Shown here: one piece after another, positions 18,555-27,711 of the stretch
Layout of the letters: each line of letters starts with the position of its first letter
How positions within the stretch are numbered: the stretch's first letter is position 1
Source: Agarivorans sp. Toyoura001
Lineage (GTDB): Bacteria > Pseudomonadota > Gammaproteobacteria > Enterobacterales > Celerinatantimonadaceae
Assembly (NCBI RefSeq): GCF_005405585.1
Contig: NZ_BJEQ01000001.1
Span: 372,001-436,000, forward strand
Direction: 5' to 3'
Length of the DNA stretch: 64,000 nucleotides
The notes under the pieces: model-generated
Told to the model about the DNA's origin: nothing
Seen by the model: the letters and a program-made list of their open reading frames with translations, nothing else
Databases searched by the model: none
Program-made: the position numbers and the translations under genes

Positions 18555-19820
18555 TTGGCTCAAGGGCGTTTATCGGTAATTCAAGGAGCCAGCTTATTAG
18601 TCTCGGCACTGCTTGGCTCTAGTGTACTCATTATCCCTGCCCTCGCCGCCGATCAATCGGGAGCGTACTCTTTATTAGCGTGGGTAATCATGATTATTGC
18701 CATGTTGCCGGTAGTATTTACCTTTGCTGCATTAGGCAAACGTTACCCACACGAAAGCGGCACCGCCTATTACGTTAAACAAGCTTTTGGCGAAGACGCT
18801 GCCAAGGCGATTGGCTGGGTCTATTTGTCCATCGCCCCCATCGGCCCTCCGGTAGTATTTATTGCCGGCGCCAGCTACTTTGGACAAGTGTTTGGAGGGC
18901 TTGGCCTGCCCTTAATCTACTTAGAACTCGCCATGCTAGCGCTAGTTTTTTGTATGAACCTAGCCCGTATAGAAACCTCTGCTAAAGTACAGTCTTTGCT
19001 AAGCCTTGCCTTAATTGGCACCATTTTGTTTATTTGTTTTAAGGTGATGAGCACTCAGCCTTTCCCACGCGAACAATTTACGCATGCTGGTTTTTCTTTA
19101 CACTCGCTGGGCCAGTCAATGGCACTAATGTTTTGGTGTTTTGTTGGCATAGAAGCCATTTGCCATGTGGCCAAGCAGTTCAGTAACCCCGAACGTGATT
19201 TTGCTAAGTCGGTATTGCTGGGCGTAGGCAGTGCGGCATTTGTGTATGTGCTGGTTAGTTATGCGGTAGTCGTTATGCATGCCTATGGCAGCGAGCAACA
19301 AAACCTGCTTTCTATTACCCATATCGCCGCTTTATCTAGTGGAAAATGGGCGGCAAGTTTAGTGGCTGCGGTAGGATTTTTCGGCTGCTTTTGTGCGGTC
19401 AACCTCTATGTCATCAGCTTTGCTAATATGCTTTACAGCACGGCTGAGGAAAAAGGCAATCAACACCCTTTAAGAATATGCAGCGCCAACGGCTCACCAA
19501 TTGTCGCTACTTGTATTGTAACTGCGTCAATTGCCTTAGTGTTGATTGCTCGAGATTATTGGGATTTCTCTTTCGCCTATTTGTTGGAATACGCCAATGG
19601 CTTATTCGTAGTGATTTATTTGGCCGCTGCCTTAGCGGGTGTAAAATTGCTAAAAGGAGCAATGCGTTACGCGGCAGGCTTTTCAGCACTATTCTGTGGC
19701 CTTATATTATTGGTTATAGGCAGCAGCGGCTTGCTATGTTTAGCTGTATTCGCAGCGGCATTTTTCGCGTTTAAATTGCGAAAGCTAGCCTGGTTAAATA
19801 ACCGAGCCTTACCTAAATAA
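18555..19820 (+). CDS. yjeH: YjeH-type amino-acid exporter (APC family)
   Basis: A 421-residue inner-membrane protein with about 12 hydrophobic segments of the APC superfamily. The N-terminus LGSSVLIIPALAADQSG and YPHESGTAYYVKQAFG match YjeH, which in E. coli exports methionine and branched-chain amino acids. The start is TTG at 18555 with AAGGA 6 nt upstream and no better ATG. The gene follows the LysR gene on the same strand at 68 nt but is probably independent of the quinone cluster. Confidence 0.87.
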   Translation: MAQGRLSVIQGASLLVSALLGSSVLIIPALAADQSGAYSLLAWVIMIIAMLPVVFTFAALGKRYPHESGTAYYVKQAFGEDAAKAIGWVYLSIAPIGPPVVFIAGASYFGQVFGGLGLPLIYLELAMLALVFCMNLARIETSAKVQSLLSLALIGTILFICFKVMSTQPFPREQFTHAGFSLHSLGQSMALMFWCFVGIEAICHVAKQFSNPERDFAKSVLLGVGSAAFVYVLVSYAVVVMHAYGSEQQNLLSITHIAALSSGKWAASLVAAVGFFGCFCAVNLYVISFANMLYSTAEEKGNQHPLRICSANGSPIVATCIVTASIALVLIARDYWDFSFAYLLEYANGLFVVIYLAAALAGVKLLKGAMRYAAGFSALFCGLILLVIGSSGLLCLAVFAAAFFAFKLRKLAWLNNRALPK

Positions 19821-20045
19821 ACTTCATATATTGGTTTCGCCGTAAACACTGCCCTAAACTAAGCCAATTCAATACTGCGCTACTTTATCTACTTCAATCT
19901 ACCCAAGTTCATTTGGCCCACCGCCTAAGCAAAATAAGCCTCACCATTGTCGCCAATTTAAGACAGCACTATCGCCTTAAAAACAGATAACTGACCAAAA
20001 TCGTTTACAGCCCAGTCTATTCCTAGCTAGGTACAAACATTTAGC

Positions 20046-20072
20046 CTGTCTCAATAAGGAGACAGTTTATTT
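20046..20072 (+). terminator. Possible terminator downstream of yjeH
   Basis: A 7-bp perfect stem CTGTCTC/GAGACAG with a 6-nt loop, followed by TTTATTT. It lies 225 bp after yjeH and immediately ahead of the GH48 promoter, so it may insulate the cellulase gene. Confidence 0.5.
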
Positions 20073-20099
20073 GACAAAAATGCATAAATATCATTTAAT
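20071..20099 (+). promoter_or_regulatory. Sigma-70 promoter for the first GH48 gene
   Basis: TTGACA at 20071-20076, a 17-bp spacer, then TTTAAT at 20094-20099: a near-consensus promoter. If used, transcription starts near 20106 and leaves an untranslated leader of about 585 nt before the cellulase. A degenerate CRP-like half site (ATCACA near 20321) lies further downstream, so it is not an obvious activator site. Confidence 0.65.
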
Positions 20100-20483
20100 A
20101 GCTACACTTACATTAACGGTTTATTCGCTTTTTTAGCGCGAAATGTTCACATAGAGGAACACTTAAACACCTATCGAAATGATCATAAATGGTTAATTTT
20201 ATTACAATAAATGTTAATAAAAGCTACTTTTAAGTCATAAGTTAATATTTATAACAGCAGTAATTATTGTATAAATCTGCTAAATAATTGATATTCACGG
20301 CAACACTCAATCCGATCAAAATCACATATTTATGCAATCCAGCATGAAACCGCAAGCTAAATCCGTTCTATTTTTAATCATTCGCTGTTCTAGATCACAC
20401 CTAAAGATTTGGTAACAAAATCAACTATAGATATTTTTGTTATTTAATTTAAACCTTTAGCCGCGGGTTTATCGTGCAATCAG

Positions 20484-20675
20484 TTGGTTAGGTGTTTACT
20501 CCCCTGTGAAAAAAGTAACACGCCCAAGCTAACCAAAGGATTGGCGATGAACTCTGCTTTACCGAGCTGTATACATAATTGTTGCAAAGTGAAGCGGCTA
20601 TAAAGCCCCACACAGCAACAGTGACCAATGTGTTCTAAAGGTGACAGCGACGCCCTTGCAAAGGGCTTCTTTTTT
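20484..20675 (+). promoter_or_regulatory. Structured leader with attenuator-like terminator ahead of GH48-A
   Basis: Three elements are visible. First, a long hairpin with stem TTGGTTAG (20484-20491) and CTAACCAA (20529-20536), extended by GTGTTTAC/GTAACAC. Second, a hairpin TGTTGC (20580-20585)/GCAACA (20615-20620) enclosing GGCT-ATAA-AGCC (20596-20607). Third, an intrinsic terminator GCCCTT-GCA-AAGGGC with TTCTTTTTT (20652-20675), only about 5 nt before the cellulase ribosome-binding site. AAGCCC at 20603-20608 is an exact complement of GGGCTT at 20663-20668, so it can compete with the terminator stem. I do not recognise a known riboswitch class in it. Confidence 0.6.
20547..20603 (+). CDS. 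Putative 18-residue leader peptide upstream of GH48-A
   Basis: The ATG at 20547 has a strong ribosome-binding site AAAGGA 6 nt upstream and reads MNSALPSCIHNCCKVKRL then TAA at 20601-20603. The stop codon lies exactly in the loop of the GGCT/AGCC hairpin and next to the segment that can pair with the terminator, so ribosome position on this ORF could decide termination. Three cysteines stand out. There is no evidence for a function of the peptide itself. Confidence 0.5.
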   Translation: MNSALPSCIHNCCKVKRL

Positions 20676-20690
20676 AAAATGGAGTTTACA

Positions 20691-23600
20691 ATGCAATTTG
20701 CTAAACGTTTGGGTTTGAACCATCAGCATGGTTTAAATCAAGCTACAGGATTAATACAACGCTCTAAACTAACCACTGCAATTCTTAGCGCACTGATTGG
20801 TGTTAGCTTTTCTGGTATTGCTAACGCCTCAGTGTATGAGGATCGCTTTGCCGAGATTCGTGATGAGATTTATGCCCCTGAAAACGGCTATTTAAGTGCT
20901 GATGGAGGCCCTTATCACTCTGTTGAAACGTTTATTATTGAAGCACCAGATCATGGGCACGAGTCAACTTCAGAAGCCTACTCTTACATACTGTGGTTAG
21001 AAGCCGTTCACGGTAAAATTACCGGTGACTGGGAGCCTCTAATTAAAGCCTGGGATCTTATCGAAGAACAAATTATCCCTACGTCTGAAATGCAACCTAC
21101 TGCAGATAAGTATGCCAACGGTAAAGCGACTTATGTTCCAGAAGGGCCATTGCCGTCAAGCTATCCACTACCACTTACTAATGGCGCAGCGGTTGGTGAA
21201 GATCCTATTAGTGCTGGTTTAGCCTCTACTTACGGTACTTGGGATGTATATGGTATGCACTGGTTGTTAGACATGGATAATGTTTATCAATACGGTAATT
21301 TAGGCGACGGAACCTCAACGCCTTCATACATCAATACCTTCCAACGTGGTGAGCAAGAGTCTGTATGGGAAACTGTTCCTCACCCTTCGTGGGAAGACTT
21401 TAGCTGGGGCGGAGAATACGGCTTCTTAGATTTATTTGTTGCCGAGTCTCAAGCACCTGCTAAACAATGGCGTTACACCAACGCTCCTGATGCCGATGCT
21501 CGTGCTGTACAAGTAATGTACTGGGCACTGCAATGGATGAAAGAACGTGGCCAAGATCCTGAAGTAGTTGCGCCTGGCTTAATGGCCAAAGCGGCTAAAA
21601 TGGGTGATTACCTGCGCTTAGCCATGTTTGATAAGTACTTCAAAAAAATTGGTTCTCAAGACGAACAAGGTAGTGCTGGCCAGGGTTATGACTCTGCTCA
21701 CTACTTAATGTCTTGGTACTACTCTTGGGGCGGCCCAATCGATACCTCAGCCAACTGGGCTTGGCGAATTGGTTCAAGCCACATTCATTTTGCTTACCAA
21801 AACCCAATGGCCGCTTACGCGCTATCTCAAATTGCTGAACTGCAGCCAAAAGCGCCTAACTCTGTGCAAGATTGGGACACCGGCTTAGAACGCTCTCTAG
21901 AATTCTTCCAGTGGACACAATCAGCCGAGGGTGCATTCTCTGGCGGTGCAACCAACAGCTGGAATGGCAAGTACGACACATACCCTGCCGATCGCGCTAA
22001 CAATACCTTCTACGGTATGGCATACGATGAAAACCCAGTATATGAAGATCCAGGTTCAGGTACTTGGTTTGGCTGGCAAACATGGGGTGTTGAGCGAGTC
22101 GCTGAGTACTACTTCATTACGGGTGAGAAACGCGCCAAAGACATTCTAGACAAATGGGTAGCTTGGGTACTAAACGCTACACCAGAAAAAGGCCTGCCAG
22201 TTCTAGACTTTAGTGATAACGATGTAAAACTGGCCGCTACACTGGCCTTCTCTGGTATACCAGAAAAATGGGATCCAGCTAATCCTAAAGCTAACAACGA
22301 CTTACATGTAGAAGTTATTGATCACGGACAAGACGTTGGAGTTGCCCACAACTTGGCTAAAACTCTGATGTACTACGCTGCAGCAGAAGAAAAACACCAA
22401 GGTGATGTTCACCAAGGAGCTAAAGATGCGGCTCAGATGATCTTGGACCGTTTTTGGGCTAACCACCGCACTGATAAAGGCGTTTCGGCACCTGAAACTC
22501 GTGGTGACTACCCTGAGCGTATTAACGAGCCAGTATTCTTCCCTGCGGGTTGGACTGGTAAGAATGCAGTAGGCGCAGACTTAAACGCTGATACAACGTT
22601 CTCAAGCATGCGTCCATTCTATGATAGTTCGGATCCTGGTTATCAAGAGCTACAAAACGCCATGGCCGAAGGTCGCGATCCAACTTATACCTATCACCGT
22701 TACTGGGCACAGGTAGATGTTGCAACAGCAAACGCCTTGTATTCTGAATTGTTCCCTGAAGCTGACTGTGCCGATGGTTGCGCACCAACAGCTAAAGATA
22801 TAGCGGTTAAAACCTCAGTAGGTACGCCAGCTAGCATTACCTTAGAAGGCAATGACAGCAACGGCACTATTGAAGCTTACAGCTATACTCAGCCAGCGAA
22901 TGGCACAGTAAGTGGCAATGGTAAACAAGTCACTTACACGCCACAAAGTGGTTTTGTAGGGGTAGATAGCTTTACCTATACAGTAAGCGATGATGAGCAA
23001 CTTAGCTCTGCACCAGCTACGGTGACGATTAGCGTTGAAGATCTTAACAGCAACGTTCCACCAGAAGCCTGTTTTACCGCTACTCCAAGCAGCGCAATGG
23101 TAGGTGACATCATCAACTTCGAAGCAAGCTGCTCAAGTGATGCTAATGACGATACCTTAACTTACAGCTGGGCCTTTGGCGACGACAGCAACGGCAGTGG
23201 TGCGTCAATTAAGCATAGCTATACAATGGCGGGTACTTACGATGCGATGTTAACGGTAAATGACGGTAAAGGTGGTGTAGATAGCACCAACGTGACCATT
23301 ACCATTGAAGAGCCTGCCGGTAACTTACCACCAGAAGCTTGCTTTAGCGCTACACCAAGCAGTGCCAACATTGGTGACGCTATCAGCTTCAAAGCAAGCT
23401 GTTCAAGCGATGCTGATAACGACACGCTAAGCTACAGCTGGGCCTTTGGTGATAACAGCAAGGGCACTGGTGCTTCTGCTCAACATAGCTACACCCAAGC
23501 GGGTCGCTATAATGCGGTATTAACCGTAGATGACGGCCAAGGTGGTGTGGATACCGCGAGCAAAACCATTACTATTGCTGATGCGCCAGTATCAAGTGCA

Positions 23601-23903
23601 AGCTGTAAGTACGAAGTTCAAAACCATTGGAACGCTGGTTTTGTGGCTAAAGTAACCATTACCAACAACGGCAACGAAGTGATTGATGGTTGGGATGTAA
23701 GCTGGAACTACGCTGATGGCTCAGAAATGAGCAACGGTTGGAATGCTAACTTTAGTGGTAGCAACCCATACTCAGCCAGCTCACTAAATTGGAATTCAAA
23801 AATCCAACCGGGTCAATCGGTAACCTTTGGCCTGCAAGGTAATAAAGCTGTATTTAACGGTCCTGCTCCTGTAGCAACCGTAACCGGTGCAGTGTGTAAC
23901 TAG
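20691..23903 (+). CDS. Secreted GH48 cellobiohydrolase with Ig-like, two PKD and CBM2 domains (GH48-A)
   Basis: From the ATG at 20691 (GGAG 6 nt upstream) it is 1070 residues; an earlier in-frame ATG at 20628 would translate through the terminator hairpin and is unlikely. A long signal peptide ends near residue 46 (IANA). The GH48 catalytic domain spans about 47-695. Glu95 in GHESTSEAYSY corresponds to the catalytic acid, and Glu84 lies 11 residues before it, the spacing known from Cel48F. Then come an Ig-like/cadherin-type domain (about 698-783), two PKD domains (about 790-872 and 876-963) and a C-terminal CBM2 (about 970-1070) with Cys at both ends. It should release cellobiose from cellulose chain ends outside the cell. 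A chitin substrate cannot be excluded. Confidence 0.93.
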   Translation: MQFAKRLGLNHQHGLNQATGLIQRSKLTTAILSALIGVSFSGIANASVYEDRFAEIRDEIYAPENGYLSADGGPYHSVETFIIEAPDHGHESTSEAYSYILWLEAVHGKITGDWEPLIKAWDLIEEQIIPTSEMQPTADKYANGKATYVPEGPLPSSYPLPLTNGAAVGEDPISAGLASTYGTWDVYGMHWLLDMDNVYQYGNLGDGTSTPSYINTFQRGEQESVWETVPHPSWEDFSWGGEYGFLDLFVAESQAPAKQWRYTNAPDADARAVQVMYWALQWMKERGQDPEVVAPGLMAKAAKMGDYLRLAMFDKYFKKIGSQDEQGSAGQGYDSAHYLMSWYYSWGGPIDTSANWAWRIGSSHIHFAYQNPMAAYALSQIAELQPKAPNSVQDWDTGLERSLEFFQWTQSAEGAFSGGATNSWNGKYDTYPADRANNTFYGMAYDENPVYEDPGSGTWFGWQTWGVERVAEYYFITGEKRAKDILDKWVAWVLNATPEKGLPVLDFSDNDVKLAATLAFSGIPEKWDPANPKANNDLHVEVIDHGQDVGVAHNLAKTLMYYAAAEEKHQGDVHQGAKDAAQMILDRFWANHRTDKGVSAPETRGDYPERINEPVFFPAGWTGKNAVGADLNADTTFSSMRPFYDSSDPGYQELQNAMAEGRDPTYTYHRYWAQVDVATANALYSELFPEADCADGCAPTAKDIAVKTSVGTPASITLEGNDSNGTIEAYSYTQPANGTVSGNGKQVTYTPQSGFVGVDSFTYTVSDDEQLSSAPATVTISVEDLNSNVPPEACFTATPSSAMVGDIINFEASCSSDANDDTLTYSWAFGDDSNGSGASIKHSYTMAGTYDAMLTVNDGKGGVDSTNVTITIEEPAGNLPPEACFSATPSSANIGDAISFKASCSSDADNDTLSYSWAFGDNSKGTGASAQHSYTQAGRYNAVLTVDDGQGGVDTASKTITIADAPVSSASCKYEVQNHWNAGFVAKVTITNNGNEVIDGWDVSWNYADGSEMSNGWNANFSGSNPYSASSLNWNSKIQPGQSVTFGLQGNKAVFNGPAPVATVTGAVCN

Positions 23904-23932
23904 ATCCACCGTTCGTTTTATAATCCGTAAGT

Positions 23933-23958
23933 AAAGGAGGCCTCGCGCCTCCTTTTTT
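23933..23958 (+). terminator. Intrinsic terminator after GH48-A
   Basis: Stem AAAGGAGGC/GCCTCCTTT with a 5-nt loop and a T-run to 23958. The same GGAGGC/GCCTCC core is used after GH48-B, so the two genes were duplicated with their ends or share a local style. It separates the two cellulases into two transcripts. Confidence 0.9.
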
Positions 23959-24387
23959 GTATTTAATCTCCGCTAATCACGTTTAGCTGCCTAAGCAAGT
24001 TCTCATTTTCTGAGGCATTTGCCTGAAATATCCCCGCTAAATTTCTTACCGTTCTTTTAGTTTGTGCTTCGCTCACAGTTCTAATTTTTATTGTGTAAAT
24101 ACAAAATAAAAATAAAAAAGGTGAATTATACCTTTATTCGCATGGGGGAATTATGTGATTAGTCAATACCGTGAGGGCGCAATTTGCCGCAAAGACTTCG
24201 CCGGAGAGCGAACACTAGCCTAGCTCACAAATAAGTTGAATAAACATACATGCATAGCAAATGGTAAATAGCTAGCGAACGAAGAATACAGCTTTTAGCG
24301 CAGAGCTGCCCAGCCACGACTCGCCTGCTATTGATAATACTCAACTCATCTACACGATGAGTATTTTCACATGAAACGGAGATTCAC
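23959..24387 (+). promoter_or_regulatory. Leader/promoter region of GH48-B, 429 bp
   Basis: The gap contains a GTGAG...CTCAC-bounded segment (about 24171-24223) that may fold, but it matches no riboswitch I know. Just before the gene, AATACTCA (24336-24343) can pair with TGAGTATT (24358-24365) followed by TTT. Alternatively ACTCATC (24344-24350) can pair with GATGAGT (24356-24362). These two hairpins exclude each other and lie about 10 nt ahead of the ribosome-binding site. No leader peptide with a good site was found. Confidence 0.4.
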
Positions 24388-27312
24388 ATGTTTTTATCTA
24401 AAACATCTAGCAAGCAGTCCAAGCTGGCTAAAAGCAAAATTAAACGCCCCTCTTTACGCCTATCTATTGCCGTTGCACTTGCTACAGCAGGTTTAAGTAG
24501 CGTGGCAAATGCAGGGGTATATCAAGATAGATTTACCGAAATGCGTAACGAGATCTATAATCCCGAAAATGGCTACTTAAGCGCTGACGGCGGCCCTTAC
24601 CATTCTATCGAAACCTTTATTATTGAAGCGCCAGACCATGGCCATGAGTCAACCTCAGAAGCCTACTCATACATCCTGTGGTTAGAAGCAGTGCACGGTA
24701 AAATTACCGGTGATTGGCAACCACTAATCGACGCTTGGGAAATCATTGAAACCCAAATTATTCCTACTTCGGCCATGCAGCCAACGGCAGCAAATTATGC
24801 ATCAGGCAAAGCCACTTATGTGCCAGAGGGACCATTACCGTCCAGTTATCCACTGGCGCTTGATTCAGGCGCAGCAGTGGGTGAAGACCCCATTAGTGCT
24901 GGGCTAGCAAGCACCTACGGAACCTGGGACGTATACGGTATGCACTGGCTACTGGATATGGACAATACCTACAAATATGGCAACTTAGGCGACGGCGTCT
25001 CTACCCCTTCTTACATCAATACCTTTCAACGTGGCGAGCAAGAATCGGTGTGGGAAACTGTCCCCCACCCGTCTTGGGAAGAGTTTAAGTGGGGTGGCCA
25101 GTACGGCTTTTTAGATTTGTTTGTGTCGGAGCCGCAAGCACCTGCTGCGCAGTGGCGTTACACCAATGCACCCGATGCCGATGCACGTGTGGTACAAGTT
25201 ATGTACTGGGCACTGCAATGGATGAAAGACCAAGGTGTAGACCCAGAAGTAGTGGCGCCTGGCTTAATGGCTAAAACCTCAAAAATGGGCGACTACCTGC
25301 GTTTAGCCATGTTTGATAAATACTTCAAAAAAATTGGCTCACAAGATGAACAAGGTAGCGCAGGCACTGGCTATGATTCTGCCCACTATTTAATGTCGTG
25401 GTATTACTCTTGGGGCGGCCCAATTGATACTAGCCAGAACTGGGGCTGGCGCATTGGCTCTAGCCATATTCACTACGCCTACCAAAACCCTATGGCTGCG
25501 TACGCACTATCTCAAATCCCAGAGCTAAAACCACTGGCTCCTAACTCGGTAGAAGATTGGACGGTAGGTTTAGAGCGCTCTCTCGAGTTTTTCCAATGGA
25601 CTCAATCGGCAGAAGGTGCATTTTCTGGCGGGGCAACCAATAGTTGGAACGGCACTTACTCTACTTATCCGATAGAGCGCCAAGACGCGACCTTCTACGG
25701 CATGGTGTACGACGAAAACCCAGTGTATGAAGATCCAGGTTCAGGCACGTGGTTTGGCTGGCAAGCATGGGGTACCGAGCGCGTAGCCGAGTACTACTAC
25801 ATTACTGGCGAAACCCGTGCTAAAGCGATTATGGATAAATGGATTGGCTGGATCCTAGATAGCACTCCAGCTACAGGCTTAGCAGTACTCGACTTTAGCA
25901 ATAACGATGTTAAGTTGGCTGCTGGCCTCGAATTTAGCGGCTTACCAGAAAAATGGGACCCAGCAAACCCACAAGCTAATACCAACTTACACGTAACGGT
26001 GACGTCGCAAAACCAAGATGTAGGTGTAGCTCACAGCTTAGCTAAAGCCTTGATGTATTACGCGGCCGCTGAAGAAAAACACCAAGGGCAAGTTCACCAA
26101 GGTGCTAAAGATGCTGCTCAGAATATCTTAGACAGATTTTGGGCAAACCACCGCACCGACAAAGGGGTATCAGCACCTGAATCACGCGGCGATTACCGAG
26201 ACAGAATTAACGACCCGGTATACTTCCCTGCAGGCTGGAGCGGCGTAAATGCAGTAGGCGCAGACCTAAACGCAAACACTACTTTTAGCAGTATGCGTCC
26301 TTTCTATAACGATACCGATCCAGGTTACGTTGAATTACAAAATGCGATTAGCGAAGACCGCGACCCAACATACACCTATCACCGATACTGGGCACAGGTT
26401 GACGTAGCTACAGCCAATGCTCTATTTGAGGATTTGTTCCCGATAAGCTGTGATGTGAACTGCCCACCAACGGCTAAAGATATTAGCGCCAGCACGAATA
26501 TTGACACGCCTGCCAGCATTACCTTAGAAGGTAGCGACAGCAACGGTAGCATTGTTAGTTACAGCTACAGCCAAGCCAGCAATGGCGTGGTAAGTGGTAC
26601 TGGTCCGCAAGTAACTTACACGCCTAATACTGGCTATGTGGGAGTGGATAGCTTTACCTATACGGTTACCGATGATGAGCAGCTTACCTCAGATCCAGCA
26701 ACGGTGACGGTAACGATAGAAGACCCAAATAGTAACTTTCCTCCAGAAGCATGTTTTACCGCAACACCAACCTCAGCGTATGTTGGTGACCCTGTGGCCT
26801 TTGATGCTAGCTGCTCAAGCGATGCAGATGGCGATACCCTTAGCTACAGCTGGGCGTTTGGTGATACCAATACCGCCACTGGAGTCAATGCAAGCAACAG
26901 CTATCAGGCAGTGGGAAGCTACAGCGCAATGCTTAGTGTTGATGATGGTAAAGGCGGTGTAGATACCACGAGCAAAACCATCATCGTAAGCGAAGCACCT
27001 GTAGTCGCTAATTGTACGTACACCATCGACAACGAATGGGGCTCTGGTTTTGTTGCAAATATTACCATTGCTAACAATACAAGCTCAGTGATTAACTCAT
27101 GGGATGTAAACTGGAGCTATAGTGACGGCTCAACCATGAGCAACGGATGGAATGCCACCATCAGCGGTGCAAACCCATACAATGCAGTAGCACTAGCATG
27201 GAATGGCCAAATACAACCTGGGCAATCTGTTACCTTTGGTTTGCAAGGCAATAAAGGCGTAGCCAACGCCCCCGCCCCAATCCCAACAGTAACTGGCTCA
27301 GTTTGTAACTAA
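24388..27312 (+). CDS. Secreted GH48 cellobiohydrolase with Ig-like, PKD and CBM2 domains (GH48-B)
   Basis: A 974-residue paralogue of GH48-A. A signal peptide with an extended basic N-terminus is cleaved after about residue 42 (VANA). The GH48 domain runs about 43-690, with Glu80 and Glu91 in the same EAPDHGHESTSE context as copy A. Then follow an Ig-like domain (about 692-777), one PKD domain (about 782-869) and CBM2 (about 873-974). It differs from copy A by one PKD fewer, a different signal peptide and many silent codon differences, so the duplication is not recent. GGAG lies 6 nt before the start. Confidence 0.93.
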   Translation: MFLSKTSSKQSKLAKSKIKRPSLRLSIAVALATAGLSSVANAGVYQDRFTEMRNEIYNPENGYLSADGGPYHSIETFIIEAPDHGHESTSEAYSYILWLEAVHGKITGDWQPLIDAWEIIETQIIPTSAMQPTAANYASGKATYVPEGPLPSSYPLALDSGAAVGEDPISAGLASTYGTWDVYGMHWLLDMDNTYKYGNLGDGVSTPSYINTFQRGEQESVWETVPHPSWEEFKWGGQYGFLDLFVSEPQAPAAQWRYTNAPDADARVVQVMYWALQWMKDQGVDPEVVAPGLMAKTSKMGDYLRLAMFDKYFKKIGSQDEQGSAGTGYDSAHYLMSWYYSWGGPIDTSQNWGWRIGSSHIHYAYQNPMAAYALSQIPELKPLAPNSVEDWTVGLERSLEFFQWTQSAEGAFSGGATNSWNGTYSTYPIERQDATFYGMVYDENPVYEDPGSGTWFGWQAWGTERVAEYYYITGETRAKAIMDKWIGWILDSTPATGLAVLDFSNNDVKLAAGLEFSGLPEKWDPANPQANTNLHVTVTSQNQDVGVAHSLAKALMYYAAAEEKHQGQVHQGAKDAAQNILDRFWANHRTDKGVSAPESRGDYRDRINDPVYFPAGWSGVNAVGADLNANTTFSSMRPFYNDTDPGYVELQNAISEDRDPTYTYHRYWAQVDVATANALFEDLFPISCDVNCPPTAKDISASTNIDTPASITLEGSDSNGSIVSYSYSQASNGVVSGTGPQVTYTPNTGYVGVDSFTYTVTDDEQLTSDPATVTVTIEDPNSNFPPEACFTATPTSAYVGDPVAFDASCSSDADGDTLSYSWAFGDTNTATGVNASNSYQAVGSYSAMLSVDDGKGGVDTTSKTIIVSEAPVVANCTYTIDNEWGSGFVANITIANNTSSVINSWDVNWSYSDGSTMSNGWNATISGANPYNAVALAWNGQIQPGQSVTFGLQGNKGVANAPAPIPTVTGSVCN

Positions 27313-27335
27313 GTCGCTCCTACTTAAAGAACCAT

Positions 27336-27365
27336 AAAAAAAGGAGGCTCAGCGCCTCCTTTTTC
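27336..27365. terminator. Bidirectional terminator between GH48-B and the convergent gene
   Basis: Stem GGAGGC/GCCTCC with a 5-nt loop, flanked by A-rich sequence on the left and TTTTT on the right. It serves the plus-strand cellulase and, by its A-run, the minus-strand gene ending at 27382. Confidence 0.85.
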
Positions 27366-27381
27366 TTTTAGCCGATATAGC

Positions 27382-27711
27382 TTAGTAATGAGTTAAAGCG
27401 TAAGCGAGTGAACGACCACTACGGCAATCTTCAACATCAGTTCCATAACCAACTAGTACTGTTGCATTGGTTGTTTTTGCTGATAAAAGAGTTGTATAAA
27501 ATCGTTCTGTCATCGCATCATCCATTAACGAATCAACAATGAAGTAATCATAATCACAAGCCGTGTCAGGGTGGTCGTTTAACTTGAAGTAAATAGTGCT
27601 GTTGTTATAAATCTTTACCCATTGAATCGTTGAGGTAACGTTAGCGGTGTACGCAGCATTAGATGAAAAAGAGAGGGTAAAAAGAGCAACAAACGCAAAA
27701 ATAAATTTCAT
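27382..27711 (-). CDS. Hypothetical small secreted protein
   Basis: Unrecognised. The ATG at 27711 has AGGAAAG 3 nt upstream and opens a signal peptide (MKFIFAFVALFTLSFSSNA); an in-frame start 10 codons earlier lacks a site. The 109-residue product has a beta-rich looking mature part of about 89 residues with two cysteines (TACDYD and EDCRSGRSLAYALTHY). It faces GH48-B tail to tail and need not be related to it. Confidence 0.65.
   Translation of the reverse strand: MKFIFAFVALFTLSFSSNAAYTANVTSTIQWVKIYNNSTIYFKLNDHPDTACDYDYFIVDSLMDDAMTERFYTTLLSAKTTNATVLVGYGTDVEDCRSGRSLAYALTHY

Noticed and set aside
20311-20326. Possible CRP site (TCCGATCAAAATCACA) in the GH48-A leader
   Set aside because: Only the right half matches TCACA well; the left half fits at 3 of 5 positions, and the site lies downstream of the better promoter.
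20628-20690. Longer N-terminus of GH48-A from an ATG at 20628
   Set aside because: It would translate through an intrinsic terminator hairpin and put 21 non-signal-like residues before the signal peptide; the ATG at 20691 has a ribosome-binding site.
24160-24235. Possible c-di-GMP riboswitch (GCCGCAAAG...) ahead of GH48-B
   Set aside because: Only the GCAAAG fragment resembles the GEMM motif. The other conserved blocks (GCACAGGGCAAACC, the GGUAGGUAGCGGGG part) are missing.
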